Shown here: positions 1-4,855 of the stretch, piece by piece
How the letters are laid out: each line of letters opens with the position of its first letter
How positions within the stretch are numbered: the stretch's first letter is position 1
DNA from: Bacteroidia bacterium
GTDB taxonomy: Bacteria; Bacteroidota; Bacteroidia; NS11-12g; UBA9320
Length of the DNA: 5,305 bases
Assembly (NCBI GenBank): GCA_022425465.1
Contig: JAKMFK010000212.1
Location: forward strand, 1 to 5,305
Reading direction: 5' to 3'
Position numbers and translations under genes: made by a program
The notes under the pieces: model-generated
The model's input: only the letters and a program-made list of their open reading frames with translations
What the model was told of the DNA's origin: nothing
Databases searched by the model: none

Positions 1-2
1 CT

Positions 3-1049
3 AGGATTGATGAAGCGCAGAATAACATCGATGACCTACAAACTACAAACTCGGAGCTTAGCGTGGGTCTCGAAGAAAATCTACAAAGCACCGAGAAAGA
101 GTTGGCAACTTTACATGATCAACGCCAGAGCCTTATGCTCAGAGGTCAAGATATTTCAACGAGGTCAAAGGAAGTTGTCAAACGTGCCATGTTTTTTGAA
201 GAGAATGAGGTATGTTCCGTATGCGACCAAGCCATCTCAGACTCTCATAAACATGACATTCTCGCACAGGCGAAGTCGGAAGCAAAATCGTTACAATCCC
301 AACGTCGTACGATCGGTGAGGATGGGACCACGGTGGAGGAAAAGATTAGCGAGACCGGATTGTTACTTAAATCGTTACGATCTAAAGTATCTCAACTCAG
401 TGAAAACAGCCGCGAGATCTCTTCACTTCAAAACCAAATTCAAGGTTACCAGCATTCCATAGAGAAAGATGTTGGTGCAGACTTATCAAATGCAAAACAA
501 GATCTTGATACATTAAAGAATGAAAAGAACAACTTATTAGAAAATAAAATAAATCTATCAGAGCAATATAATTACAATAGTGTCATTGGTGAAATGTTGA
601 AAGATACAGGCATTAAAACAAAAATCATTAAGCAGTATTTACCTGCAATTAACAAGCTAGTAAATCAGTATCTGCAAATCTTGGATTTCTTTGTGCACTT
701 TAATCTAGATGAATCATTCCAGGAAACAATTAGATCACGGCATCGTGATACATTTGTTTATGATTCCTTTTCTGAAGGTGAAAAGCAAAGAATTGATTTG
801 GCTCTTCTCTTTACATGGCGACAAATTGCCAAAATGAAAAACTCTGTTGCTACCAACCTTTTAATTCTTGATGAGACATTTGACTCATCATTGGATCATG
901 ATGGTGTTGAAAATCTATTAAAAATTCTTTACACTTTGGGTGAAGGTACCAACGTATTTGTTATCTCTCATAAGGGTGAAATTCTTGATGGTAAATTTAA
1001 AAGTAAAATTGAATTCAAGAAAGAAAGAAATTTTAGCAAAATGTGCTAA
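3..1049 (+). CDS. 46: gp46, recombination endonuclease subunit (Rad50/SbcC-like ATPase), C-terminal part
   Basis: The frame is open from the left edge, so the start and the N-terminal Walker A lie outside; 348 codons are visible against about 560 in T4 gp46 (length from memory). Seen (residue 1 = base 3): charged Q/E/K-rich coiled coil, then a CxxC zinc hook CSVC at residues 71-74 (bases 213-224), a second coiled coil, then the C-terminal ATPase half. This half has the ABC signature SEGE (257-260), the Walker B LLILDE ending at D290-E291, the D-loop SLD (296-298) and the switch His in VISHK (323). This order is diagnostic of Rad50/SMC-type proteins. In T4, gp46 works with the nuclease gp47 in end resection and recombination-dependent replication; gp47 would be expected upstream. 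The GTG at base 63 is an internal valine codon, not a start. Base composition changes sharply near base 470 (see findings). Confidence 0.95.
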   Translation, partial: RIDEAQNNIDDLQTTNSELSVGLEENLQSTEKELATLHDQRQSLMLRGQDISTRSKEVVKRAMFFEENEVCSVCDQAISDSHKHDILAQAKSEAKSLQSQRRTIGEDGTTVEEKISETGLLLKSLRSKVSQLSENSREISSLQNQIQGYQHSIEKDVGADLSNAKQDLDTLKNEKNNLLENKINLSEQYNYNSVIGEMLKDTGIKTKIIKQYLPAINKLVNQYLQILDFFVHFNLDESFQETIRSRHRDTFVYDSFSEGEKQRIDLALLFTWRQIAKMKNSVATNLLILDETFDSSLDHDGVENLLKILYTLGEGTNVFVISHKGEILDGKFKSKIEFKKERNFSKMC

Positions 1050-1052
1050 AAT
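1030..1052. repeat. Perfect 9-bp inverted repeat at the gp46 stop codon
   Basis: ATTTTAGCA (1030-1038) and its exact reverse complement TGCTAAAAT (1044-1052) are separated by 5 nt. The right arm contains the gp46 stop TAA (1047-1049), and the repeat ends 2 nt before the -35 box of the gene 45 promoter. It could form an mRNA stem-loop at the 3' end of gene 46, or be a binding site next to the promoter. No T-run follows, so it is not a typical intrinsic terminator. The repeat is seen in the sequence; its role is inferred. Confidence 0.55.
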
Positions 1053-1054
1053 GG

Positions 1055-1083
1055 TTTACATTAACCTTAAAATATGTTATAAT
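1055..1083 (+). promoter_or_regulatory. Sigma70-type (early-like) promoter of gene 45
   Basis: TTTACA (-35, 1055-1060), a 17-bp spacer and a perfect TATAAT (-10, 1078-1083) lie in the 60-nt gap between genes 46 and 45. Transcription would start near base 1090, about 20 nt before the gene 45 ATG. T4 early promoters are host-sigma70 promoters with a similar GTTTAC-type -35 box (general knowledge). The match to a second promoter in front of gene 44, with the same hexamers and spacer, supports function. Confidence 0.8.
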
Positions 1084-1109
1084 ATAAAAAACAATCCACG
1101 GAGTATATT

Positions 1110-1787
1110 ATGGAAATCTCAGAAAATACTATGAGTATCCTGAAAAACTTTTCAGAGATCAACTCAAATATATTGTTCAAGGAAGGTAATGCCATCCGAA
1201 CAATGTCAGAAGCTCGTAATGTTTTGGCAACGGCTCATGTTGACCAGGACTTTCCACAACAGTTTGGTATCTATGACCTAAAGGAATTTATTGGTGTTCT
1301 TTCATTGGTTGACAAACCAAATCTACAATTTACAGATGAGTCTGTCACCATTGGTGATACATCCGGTAGATCAAAGATCCGCTATTTCTTCTCACCAGAA
1401 GAAACATTGACAACACCTCAAAAAGATATTAATATGCCAGAGTGCGAGGTTAGGTTTACACTTGATGGTGAAACCTTAAATAAACTCAAAGGTGCTGCAT
1501 CCACTCTTGGTCATGAAGAAGTATCAATCACACCCGGCGAAGGTGTATTGACATTGAGTGTTCTAGATAAGGACAATTCTACATCAAATACATATTCAAT
1601 TGATGTACCATATGACACGAAACCAGATTCAAGTTTCAACCTTGTCATTAATATCTCAAACCTCAGATTAATTCCGGGAAATTATGAGGTATCAATTTCG
1701 TCAAAACTAATCAGTGAGTTCAAAAATAAAGATGTTAACGTGACATATTGGATTGCACTGGAAAAATCATCTACACTTGGAGTATAA
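1110..1787 (+). CDS. 45: gp45, DNA polymerase sliding clamp
   Basis: This is a 225-aa protein, close to T4 gp45 (228 aa). It begins with a short helix and a NILFKEG-type strand and is made of alternating beta strands and short helices throughout, as expected of a PCNA-fold trimeric clamp with two domains per subunit. No catalytic motif is expected. In T4 the ring tethers the polymerase (gp43) to DNA and also activates late transcription through gp33/gp55. The ATG at 1110 is preceded by GGAG (1100-1103) at 6 nt. It has its own promoter at 1055-1083. The next gene starts 4 nt after its stop. The identification rests on recognisable sequence, length and position between 46 and 44. Confidence 0.93.
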   Translation: MEISENTMSILKNFSEINSNILFKEGNAIRTMSEARNVLATAHVDQDFPQQFGIYDLKEFIGVLSLVDKPNLQFTDESVTIGDTSGRSKIRYFFSPEETLTTPQKDINMPECEVRFTLDGETLNKLKGAASTLGHEEVSITPGEGVLTLSVLDKDNSTSNTYSIDVPYDTKPDSSFNLVINISNLRLIPGNYEVSISSKLISEFKNKDVNVTYWIALEKSSTLGV

Positions 1788-1791
1788 AGAC

Positions 1792-2001
1792 ATGTCGAAT
1801 GAAAATACAGATCAGCTTATGAAGCTAGGAAACCAGGTTGGGCGCTCAACTGTAGCAGTTGTTGATGCAGTAACCCAACGTGGTGGTTTTAAAGGTGAAG
1901 AATTATCAACCATCGGTCAGCTACGTGACCAGGCCATCCAAATTATTTCTCTGGTAGAACAGATGCAACAGGATGCGGCAATGGAGGATGATGAGGAATA
2001 A
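1792..2001 (+). CDS. Small acidic-tailed helical protein of unknown function, between gp45 and gp44
   Basis: This is a 69-aa protein that I cannot assign to a function. ATG 1792 is chosen because GGAG (1779-1782), lying across the last gene 45 codons, is 9 nt upstream; the frame also has an ATG at 1753, but that lies deep inside gene 45 and would add 13 unrelated residues. The protein looks all-helical: a helix around residues 6-25 (VGRSTVAVVDAV), a glycine turn with RGGFKGEEL, a second amphipathic helix around 34-56, and a strongly acidic end (EDDEE). There is no signal peptide or membrane segment. It is very likely co-translated with the clamp, and the gene 44 promoter starts right behind it. 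A replisome or clamp-associated role is only a guess from position. Late co-activator gp33 is a possible comparison, but I see no clear gp33 signature. Confidence 0.8.
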   Translation: MSNENTDQLMKLGNQVGRSTVAVVDAVTQRGGFKGEELSTIGQLRDQAIQIISLVEQMQQDAAMEDDEE

Positions 2002-2005
2002 GATG

Positions 2006-2034
2006 TTTACATAAGTGCTTATTTGTGATATAAT
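2006..2034 (+). promoter_or_regulatory. Sigma70-type (early-like) promoter of gene 44 operon
   Basis: TTTACA (2006-2011), a 17-bp spacer and a perfect TATAAT (2029-2034) lie in the 60-nt gap before gene 44. Hexamers and spacer length equal those of the gene 45 promoter, and the distance from -10 box to ATG is 27 nt against 26 nt there. It would drive the seven-gene overlapping run from gene 44 to the riboflavin-kinase-like gene. The spacer contains a small palindrome, ATAAG-tg-CTTAT (2011-2022). Confidence 0.8.
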
Positions 2035-2046
2035 TTTATTTTTGTT

Positions 2047-2064
2047 ATGGAGTACATGTAAATG
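2047..2064 (+). promoter_or_regulatory. Gene 44 ribosome binding site with a start-stop codon pair
   Basis: The GGAG (2049-2052) is 9 nt from the gene 44 ATG (2062). Between them is ATG TAA (2056-2061), a one-codon open frame in the same phase that abuts the real start. The gene 44 leader is also where RegA acts in T4, so this short AT-rich initiation region is a candidate RegA target. The layout is seen; regulation is inferred. Confidence 0.4.
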
Positions 2065-3006
2065 TCTAATGAATTTCTCTGGGTTGAAAAATATCGCCCT
2101 CTTAAAATTGCTGATACTGTCCTACCGGATACGTTAAAGCAAACATTTCAAAAAATTGTAGATGGCGGTGAGGTACCAAATATGCTATTCACCGGCACTG
2201 CAGGACTCGGTAAGACCACAGTGGCTCGAGCAATATGCAATGAGCTTGATCTTGACTATATCGTAATCAATGGGTCCGAAAATGGCAACATTGATACACT
2301 CCGTGGTAAGATCAAGCAATTTGCATCAACTGTCTCTCTTCAAGGTGGAACCAAGGTTGTGATTCTTGACGAGGCAGACTACCTGAACCCACAGTCAACA
2401 CAACCGGCTCTTCGCGCTTTTATTGAAGAGTTTTCCAACAACTGTCGGTTCATCCTCACTTGTAACTTTAAGAACAGAATCATTGAACCACTTCATTCTC
2501 GGTGTGGTGTGTATGAATTTGGTTTTGCATCCAAGGCTCAAGCTACTGCATGTGCAGGCCTGTTTATGAAACGCGCTGAAGATATTTTGAACACGGAAAA
2601 TGTTACATATGATAAGAGCACACTTGCTAATCTTATTATGAAACATATGCCTGATTGGCGGAGGGTATTAAATGAATTACAAAGGTATGGCATTGCTACT
2701 GGCCACATTGATGGCAATATACTTAGCAATTTGGCAGATTCAAACTATGACGACCTATTTTATTATCTAAAACAAAAAGATTTTAAAAAAATGCGAAAGT
2801 GGACTGCTGACAATATAGATACAGATGCAAGTGCAATTTTTAGAGCCATATATGATAGAATGGCAGATAAGGTTACACCGCAATCAATACCACAAATCGT
2901 ATTGATTCTTGCTGATTATCAATATAAGAACGCATTCGTTGCCGATCACGAGCTGAATGTTGTTGCTTGTCTTACGGAGGTTATGGCAAATGTCGAATTT
3001 GTTTAG
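2062..3006 (+). CDS. 44: gp44, clamp loader large subunit (AAA+ ATPase)
   Basis: This is a 314-aa protein; T4 gp44 is 319 aa. Seen: N-terminal WVEKYRP motif (7-13), typical of RFC/clamp-loader subunits; Walker A GTAGLGKT (45-52); Walker B LDEAD (102-106); sensor-1 TCN (133-135); the SRC motif (146-148) that carries the arginine finger; a sensor-2 region around WRRVLNEL (about 198-206); and a helical C-terminal collar domain. With gp62 it forms the ATP-driven loader that opens and places the gp45 ring at primer ends. It is the first gene of a run of overlapping genes. Its last 17 nt overlap the glutaredoxin gene, and the GGAGG for that gene lies inside gene 44. GC content is about 47% over the ATPase core (2161-2400) and about 35% over 2641-2880. 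Confidence 0.97.
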   Translation: MSNEFLWVEKYRPLKIADTVLPDTLKQTFQKIVDGGEVPNMLFTGTAGLGKTTVARAICNELDLDYIVINGSENGNIDTLRGKIKQFASTVSLQGGTKVVILDEADYLNPQSTQPALRAFIEEFSNNCRFILTCNFKNRIIEPLHSRCGVYEFGFASKAQATACAGLFMKRAEDILNTENVTYDKSTLANLIMKHMPDWRRVLNELQRYGIATGHIDGNILSNLADSNYDDLFYYLKQKDFKKMRKWTADNIDTDASAIFRAIYDRMADKVTPQSIPQIVLILADYQYKNAFVADHELNVVACLTEVMANVEFV

Positions 3007-3277
3007 GTTATACACTCAGAACAATTGTCCCTATTGTGTTATCATGCAAAAGAAACTGGACAGTTGGGGAGTCAAATACGAAACCCTTAATGTGAGTTAT
3101 GATACCGATGCAAAACTTTTCTTAAAAGAAAATAATCATAGAACAGTGCCGCAGCTGTATTGGGATAACATTCACTTAAACAAAGTAGACACTCAAGATT
3201 TTACTCGAAGCATTATGTTTAAAGAACTACAGTTGCATCATGATGGTAGTGATAGTGGAGTGGAAAATTTTGCGTAG
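2990..3277 (+). CDS. Glutaredoxin-like thiol-disulfide oxidoreductase
   Basis: This is a 95-aa protein with a glutaredoxin fold pattern: first strand FRLYT (5-9), classic active site CPYC (13-16), helix, second strand YETLNV (30-35), and the cis-proline loop TVPQLY (52-57). ATG 2990 is chosen because GGAGG (2976-2980) is 9 nt upstream and the fold starts right after it; an in-frame ATG at 2957 would only add 11 residues read out of frame from gene 44. Known role of the family: reducing ribonucleotide reductase or protein disulfides with glutathione. Odd: the Gly-Gly glutathione-binding motif that normally follows the cis-Pro strand (as in IGG-D) is absent; the region reads HLNKVDTQDF. The C-terminal tail (about 78-95) is polar and overlaps the next gene by 38 nt. 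The gene sits between two clamp-loader subunit genes that are adjacent in T4. Confidence 0.88.
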   Translation: MSNLFRLYTQNNCPYCVIMQKKLDSWGVKYETLNVSYDTDAKLFLKENNHRTVPQLYWDNIHLNKVDTQDFTRSIMFKELQLHHDGSDSGVENFA

Positions 3278-3440
3278 GGCATGGAGATTATGGGCAAGAC
3301 ATCTTGGTCAAAAAGTTGGTGAAACAGATGCTGATGCAAACATCGTAGCCGGTATCAGAACTTTTTGGTGGTTATTACATGTAATTGCCTGCTTTATGAT
3401 TATTATACACAATGGTGCAAAACTTGGATGGTGGCTATGA
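3240..3440 (+). CDS. Small W/R-rich single-pass membrane protein, unknown function
   Basis: This is a 66-aa protein of unknown function. The N-terminal half is a basic, tryptophan-rich amphipathic stretch (residues 8-25, with RRAWRLWARHLG), then a short acidic DADAN segment, then one hydrophobic helix (about 41-56, TFWWLLHVIACFMIII) and a short tail ending GWWL. By the positive-inside rule the N-terminus should be cytoplasmic. The start is uncertain: ATG ATG at 3240/3243 has no strong ribosome site, and a later start (for example TTG 3270 behind GGAG 3257-3260) is possible. The frame is credible because its stop overlaps the gene 62 start as ATGA (3437-3440), and its upstream overlap with the glutaredoxin matches the tight packing around it. 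It may tether something to, or disturb, the host membrane, but nothing in the sequence proves this. Confidence 0.75.
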   Translation: MMVVIVEWKILRRAWRLWARHLGQKVGETDADANIVAGIRTFWWLLHVIACFMIIIHNGAKLGWWL

Positions 3441-3814
3441 ATCCCTTTGAATATTTAAATGCAATTAATAATACAAAAAAAGATATAATGGTTGATGATA
3501 TTGCCGAAAAGGGTTACAACTCTTTTATGGTAAATCGTGGCTTATCCTATTTCAATGATACAGTTCTTATGGCTAACGAAATGAATGTTAACCATACCAT
3601 AGATAATCGGCTTCAATTTGACTTTCTTATAAATATAGTCAGGAAGAAAAAACGGTTTTCAAAATGGATAAAACCTGAAACCGTGAGTGACGTGGAAGTA
3701 GTCAAGGAATATTATGGTTATAGTAATGAAAAAGCCAAATCAGCCTTGTCCCTTCTCACATCTAATCAAATTGATGAATTAAAGAAGAAGGTTTACAAAG
3801 GTGGAAGAAAATAA
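3437..3814 (+). CDS. 62: gp62, clamp loader small subunit
   Basis: This is a 125-aa protein, clearly shorter than T4 gp62 (187 aa). The segments YNSFMVNRGLSYF (27-39) and RKKKRFSKW (69-77) recall T4 YSKFMVENALSQF and GKRYGKW, and position before regA fits. The protein is helical, with no ATPase motif, as expected for the non-catalytic subunit that completes the gp44(4):gp62(1) loader. ATG 3437 overlaps the upstream stop (ATGA) and has GGA at 3426-3428, 8 nt upstream. The frame is open to an ATG at 3365, but that would add 24 Cys/Tyr-rich residues read out of frame through the membrane-protein gene. The lysine-rich C-terminus overlaps regA by 14 nt. Confidence 0.88.
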   Translation: MNPFEYLNAINNTKKDIMVDDIAEKGYNSFMVNRGLSYFNDTVLMANEMNVNHTIDNRLQFDFLINIVRKKKRFSKWIKPETVSDVEVVKEYYGYSNEKAKSALSLLTSNQIDELKKKVYKGGRK

Positions 3815-4208
3815 TATTGTTGAATGGGCACCAAGTTCTATGCTTGAGATTACCCTCAATGAACCAGATGATTTTTTAAAGGTTCGTGAGACATTAACTC
3901 GTATTGGTGTTGCATCCCGTAAAGATAAAAAATTATATCAATCATGCCATATTTTGCACAAACAAGGTAGATACTTTATAGTGCATTTTAAAGAGCTATT
4001 TTTGTTAGACGGAAAGAAATCTAATCTCGAAGAGAATGATCTCGCACGGCGTAACACTATAGCTCAACTTATGAGTGATTGGGGGCTTATAACAATTGAC
4101 GGTCAAAGCATTGAGCCGTTGGCACCAATGAGACAAATAAAAATCATTCCATTTAAGGAAAAACAGGAATGGGAACTTTGTCCTAAGTATAACATTGGAA
4201 ATAAATGA
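3801..4208 (+). CDS. regA: RegA translational repressor
   Basis: RegA binds the initiation regions of early phage mRNAs (in T4 including 44, 45 and regA) and blocks ribosome loading. The sequence is very close to T4 RegA: LEITL, DFLKVRETLTRIG, LYQSCHIL, YFIVHFKE, DWGLI and the PKYNIGN end are all recognisable. Start: GTG 3801 has AAGG (3788-3791) at 9 nt and gives 135 aa with 13 extra N-terminal residues (including VEWAPSS). ATG 3840 gives 122 aa, the T4 length and start point, but lacks a clear ribosome site. I list the GTG form; the ATG form is a real alternative, and both could be made. The gene overlaps gene 62 by 14 nt, and its stop overlaps the next start as ATGA (4205-4208). Translational coupling to gp62 is likely. 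Confidence 0.95.
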   Translation: MEENNIVEWAPSSMLEITLNEPDDFLKVRETLTRIGVASRKDKKLYQSCHILHKQGRYFIVHFKELFLLDGKKSNLEENDLARRNTIAQLMSDWGLITIDGQSIEPLAPMRQIKIIPFKEKQEWELCPKYNIGNK

Positions 4209-4855
4209 ATATAAAAGATATACCTTTTATTGAGCTTAATATCAATATAGACTATGATAAACTTTTAAGTGAATATAAGGCATTAGAAAAAAAGTATTCA
4301 TTTGAAAATTATAAAACCAAATACTGGCCAGTTAGAAAAAAATATGCCAACGCCTGGTCAGGTATTTGTTTGGTAAGTTCATCCGGCAAACTGTATTCAG
4401 ATATGTATGAAGGTAATCCTACAGCCGCAGAGAAAACCGAATTAAAATCAATTTGCCCTTATTACTATGAACTTATATCTAAATTGGGTGGTGATGGATT
4501 CAGGGCAAGGATTATGCGCATTGCTCCTAATGAATCATTGGTATGGCACAGTCATGTATTAGAACATGGTCAACCTGAATGGCAACTCACGTGTCAGATA
4601 CCAATCATAATGCCGGATAGTTTTGAATACTGTGTTGTGCACAGAAATGAATTTAGATGGTGGAAAAGATTTTATAAACCTGGATGGTTTAAAAATATAT
4701 GGAGAAAAAGATTAGAGGCTGGTAAAGCATATATCTTTAATTCATACCACTATCATAATGTCTATAATTATACAAATGATTATAGAGTTACACTGATGTT
4801 GTATTTAGATCTTAGAGATCAAAAAGTTCGTAATTTGATTGAAGGAAGTTTATAA
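4205..4855 (+). CDS. Aspartyl/asparaginyl beta-hydroxylase-like 2OG-Fe(II) oxygenase (putative)
   Basis: This is a 216-aa protein. A likely double-stranded beta-helix runs from about residue 99: RARIMRIAPNESLVWHSHV (H115, H117), E120/H121, then LTCQIPI, a basic/aromatic insert (RWWKRFYKPGWFKNIW, 151-166), GKAYIFNSYHYHNVYN (H182, H184) and DYRVTLMLYLDL (R194). A first His near the start of the barrel, a distal His in an F-x-S-x-x-x-H-x-V-x-N context, and an Arg about 10 residues later is the layout of the Asp/Asn hydroxylase family, which uses Fe(II) and 2-oxoglutarate. H115, H184 and R194 are my candidates for two iron ligands and the 2OG-binding Arg. The substrate is unknown. It overlaps regA by 4 nt and the next gene by 1 nt. 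The AT content is high, for example 23 G+C in bases 4201-4320. There is no signal peptide. The family call is from motifs only. Confidence 0.65.
   Translation: MNIKDIPFIELNINIDYDKLLSEYKALEKKYSFENYKTKYWPVRKKYANAWSGICLVSSSGKLYSDMYEGNPTAAEKTELKSICPYYYELISKLGGDGFRARIMRIAPNESLVWHSHVLEHGQPEWQLTCQIPIIMPDSFEYCVVHRNEFRWWKRFYKPGWFKNIWRKRLEAGKAYIFNSYHYHNVYNYTNDYRVTLMLYLDLRDQKVRNLIEGSL

Noticed and set aside
7..462. Open frame of 151 codons on the + strand inside gp46
   Set aside because: It is a shadow of the gp46 frame in its GC-richer part. It is full of Arg/Lys/Ser with no domain, and gp46 with its zinc hook clearly owns this DNA.
1083..1090. TATAAAAA, 7/8 match to the T4 late promoter box upstream of gp45
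   Set aside because: It overlaps the end of the perfect TATAAT and an A-run. In this AT-rich gap a 7/8 match is weak evidence on its own.
940..1134. Open frame of 64 codons across the gp46-gp45 gap
   Set aside because: It runs through the gp46 end, the promoter and the gp45 start in another phase, has no ribosome site, and is low-complexity Lys/Ile/Asn.
1454..1460. GTTTACA inside gene 45, like the -35 boxes
   Set aside because: At 17 bp downstream there is AAATAA-like sequence and no -10 box, so it is a chance coding match.
1753..1791. Upstream start for the 69-aa gene
   Set aside because: It would lie in the gp45 coding end with no ribosome site, and would add residues read from gp45 in another frame.
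2016..2020. TGCTT resembling a T4 MotA box in the gene 44 promoter
   Set aside because: It lies only about 8 nt before the -10 box, whereas MotA boxes are centred near -30. The promoter already has a good -35 hexamer.
2395..2729. Two open frames on the - strand inside gp44
   Set aside because: They are antisense shadows of a strongly recognisable gp44, rich in Cys/Ser/Phe, with no ribosome site or family pattern.
3365..3436. Upstream start for gp62
   Set aside because: The added residues are the membrane-protein gene read in another phase. ATG 3437 has the ATGA overlap and gives the expected gp62 N-terminus.
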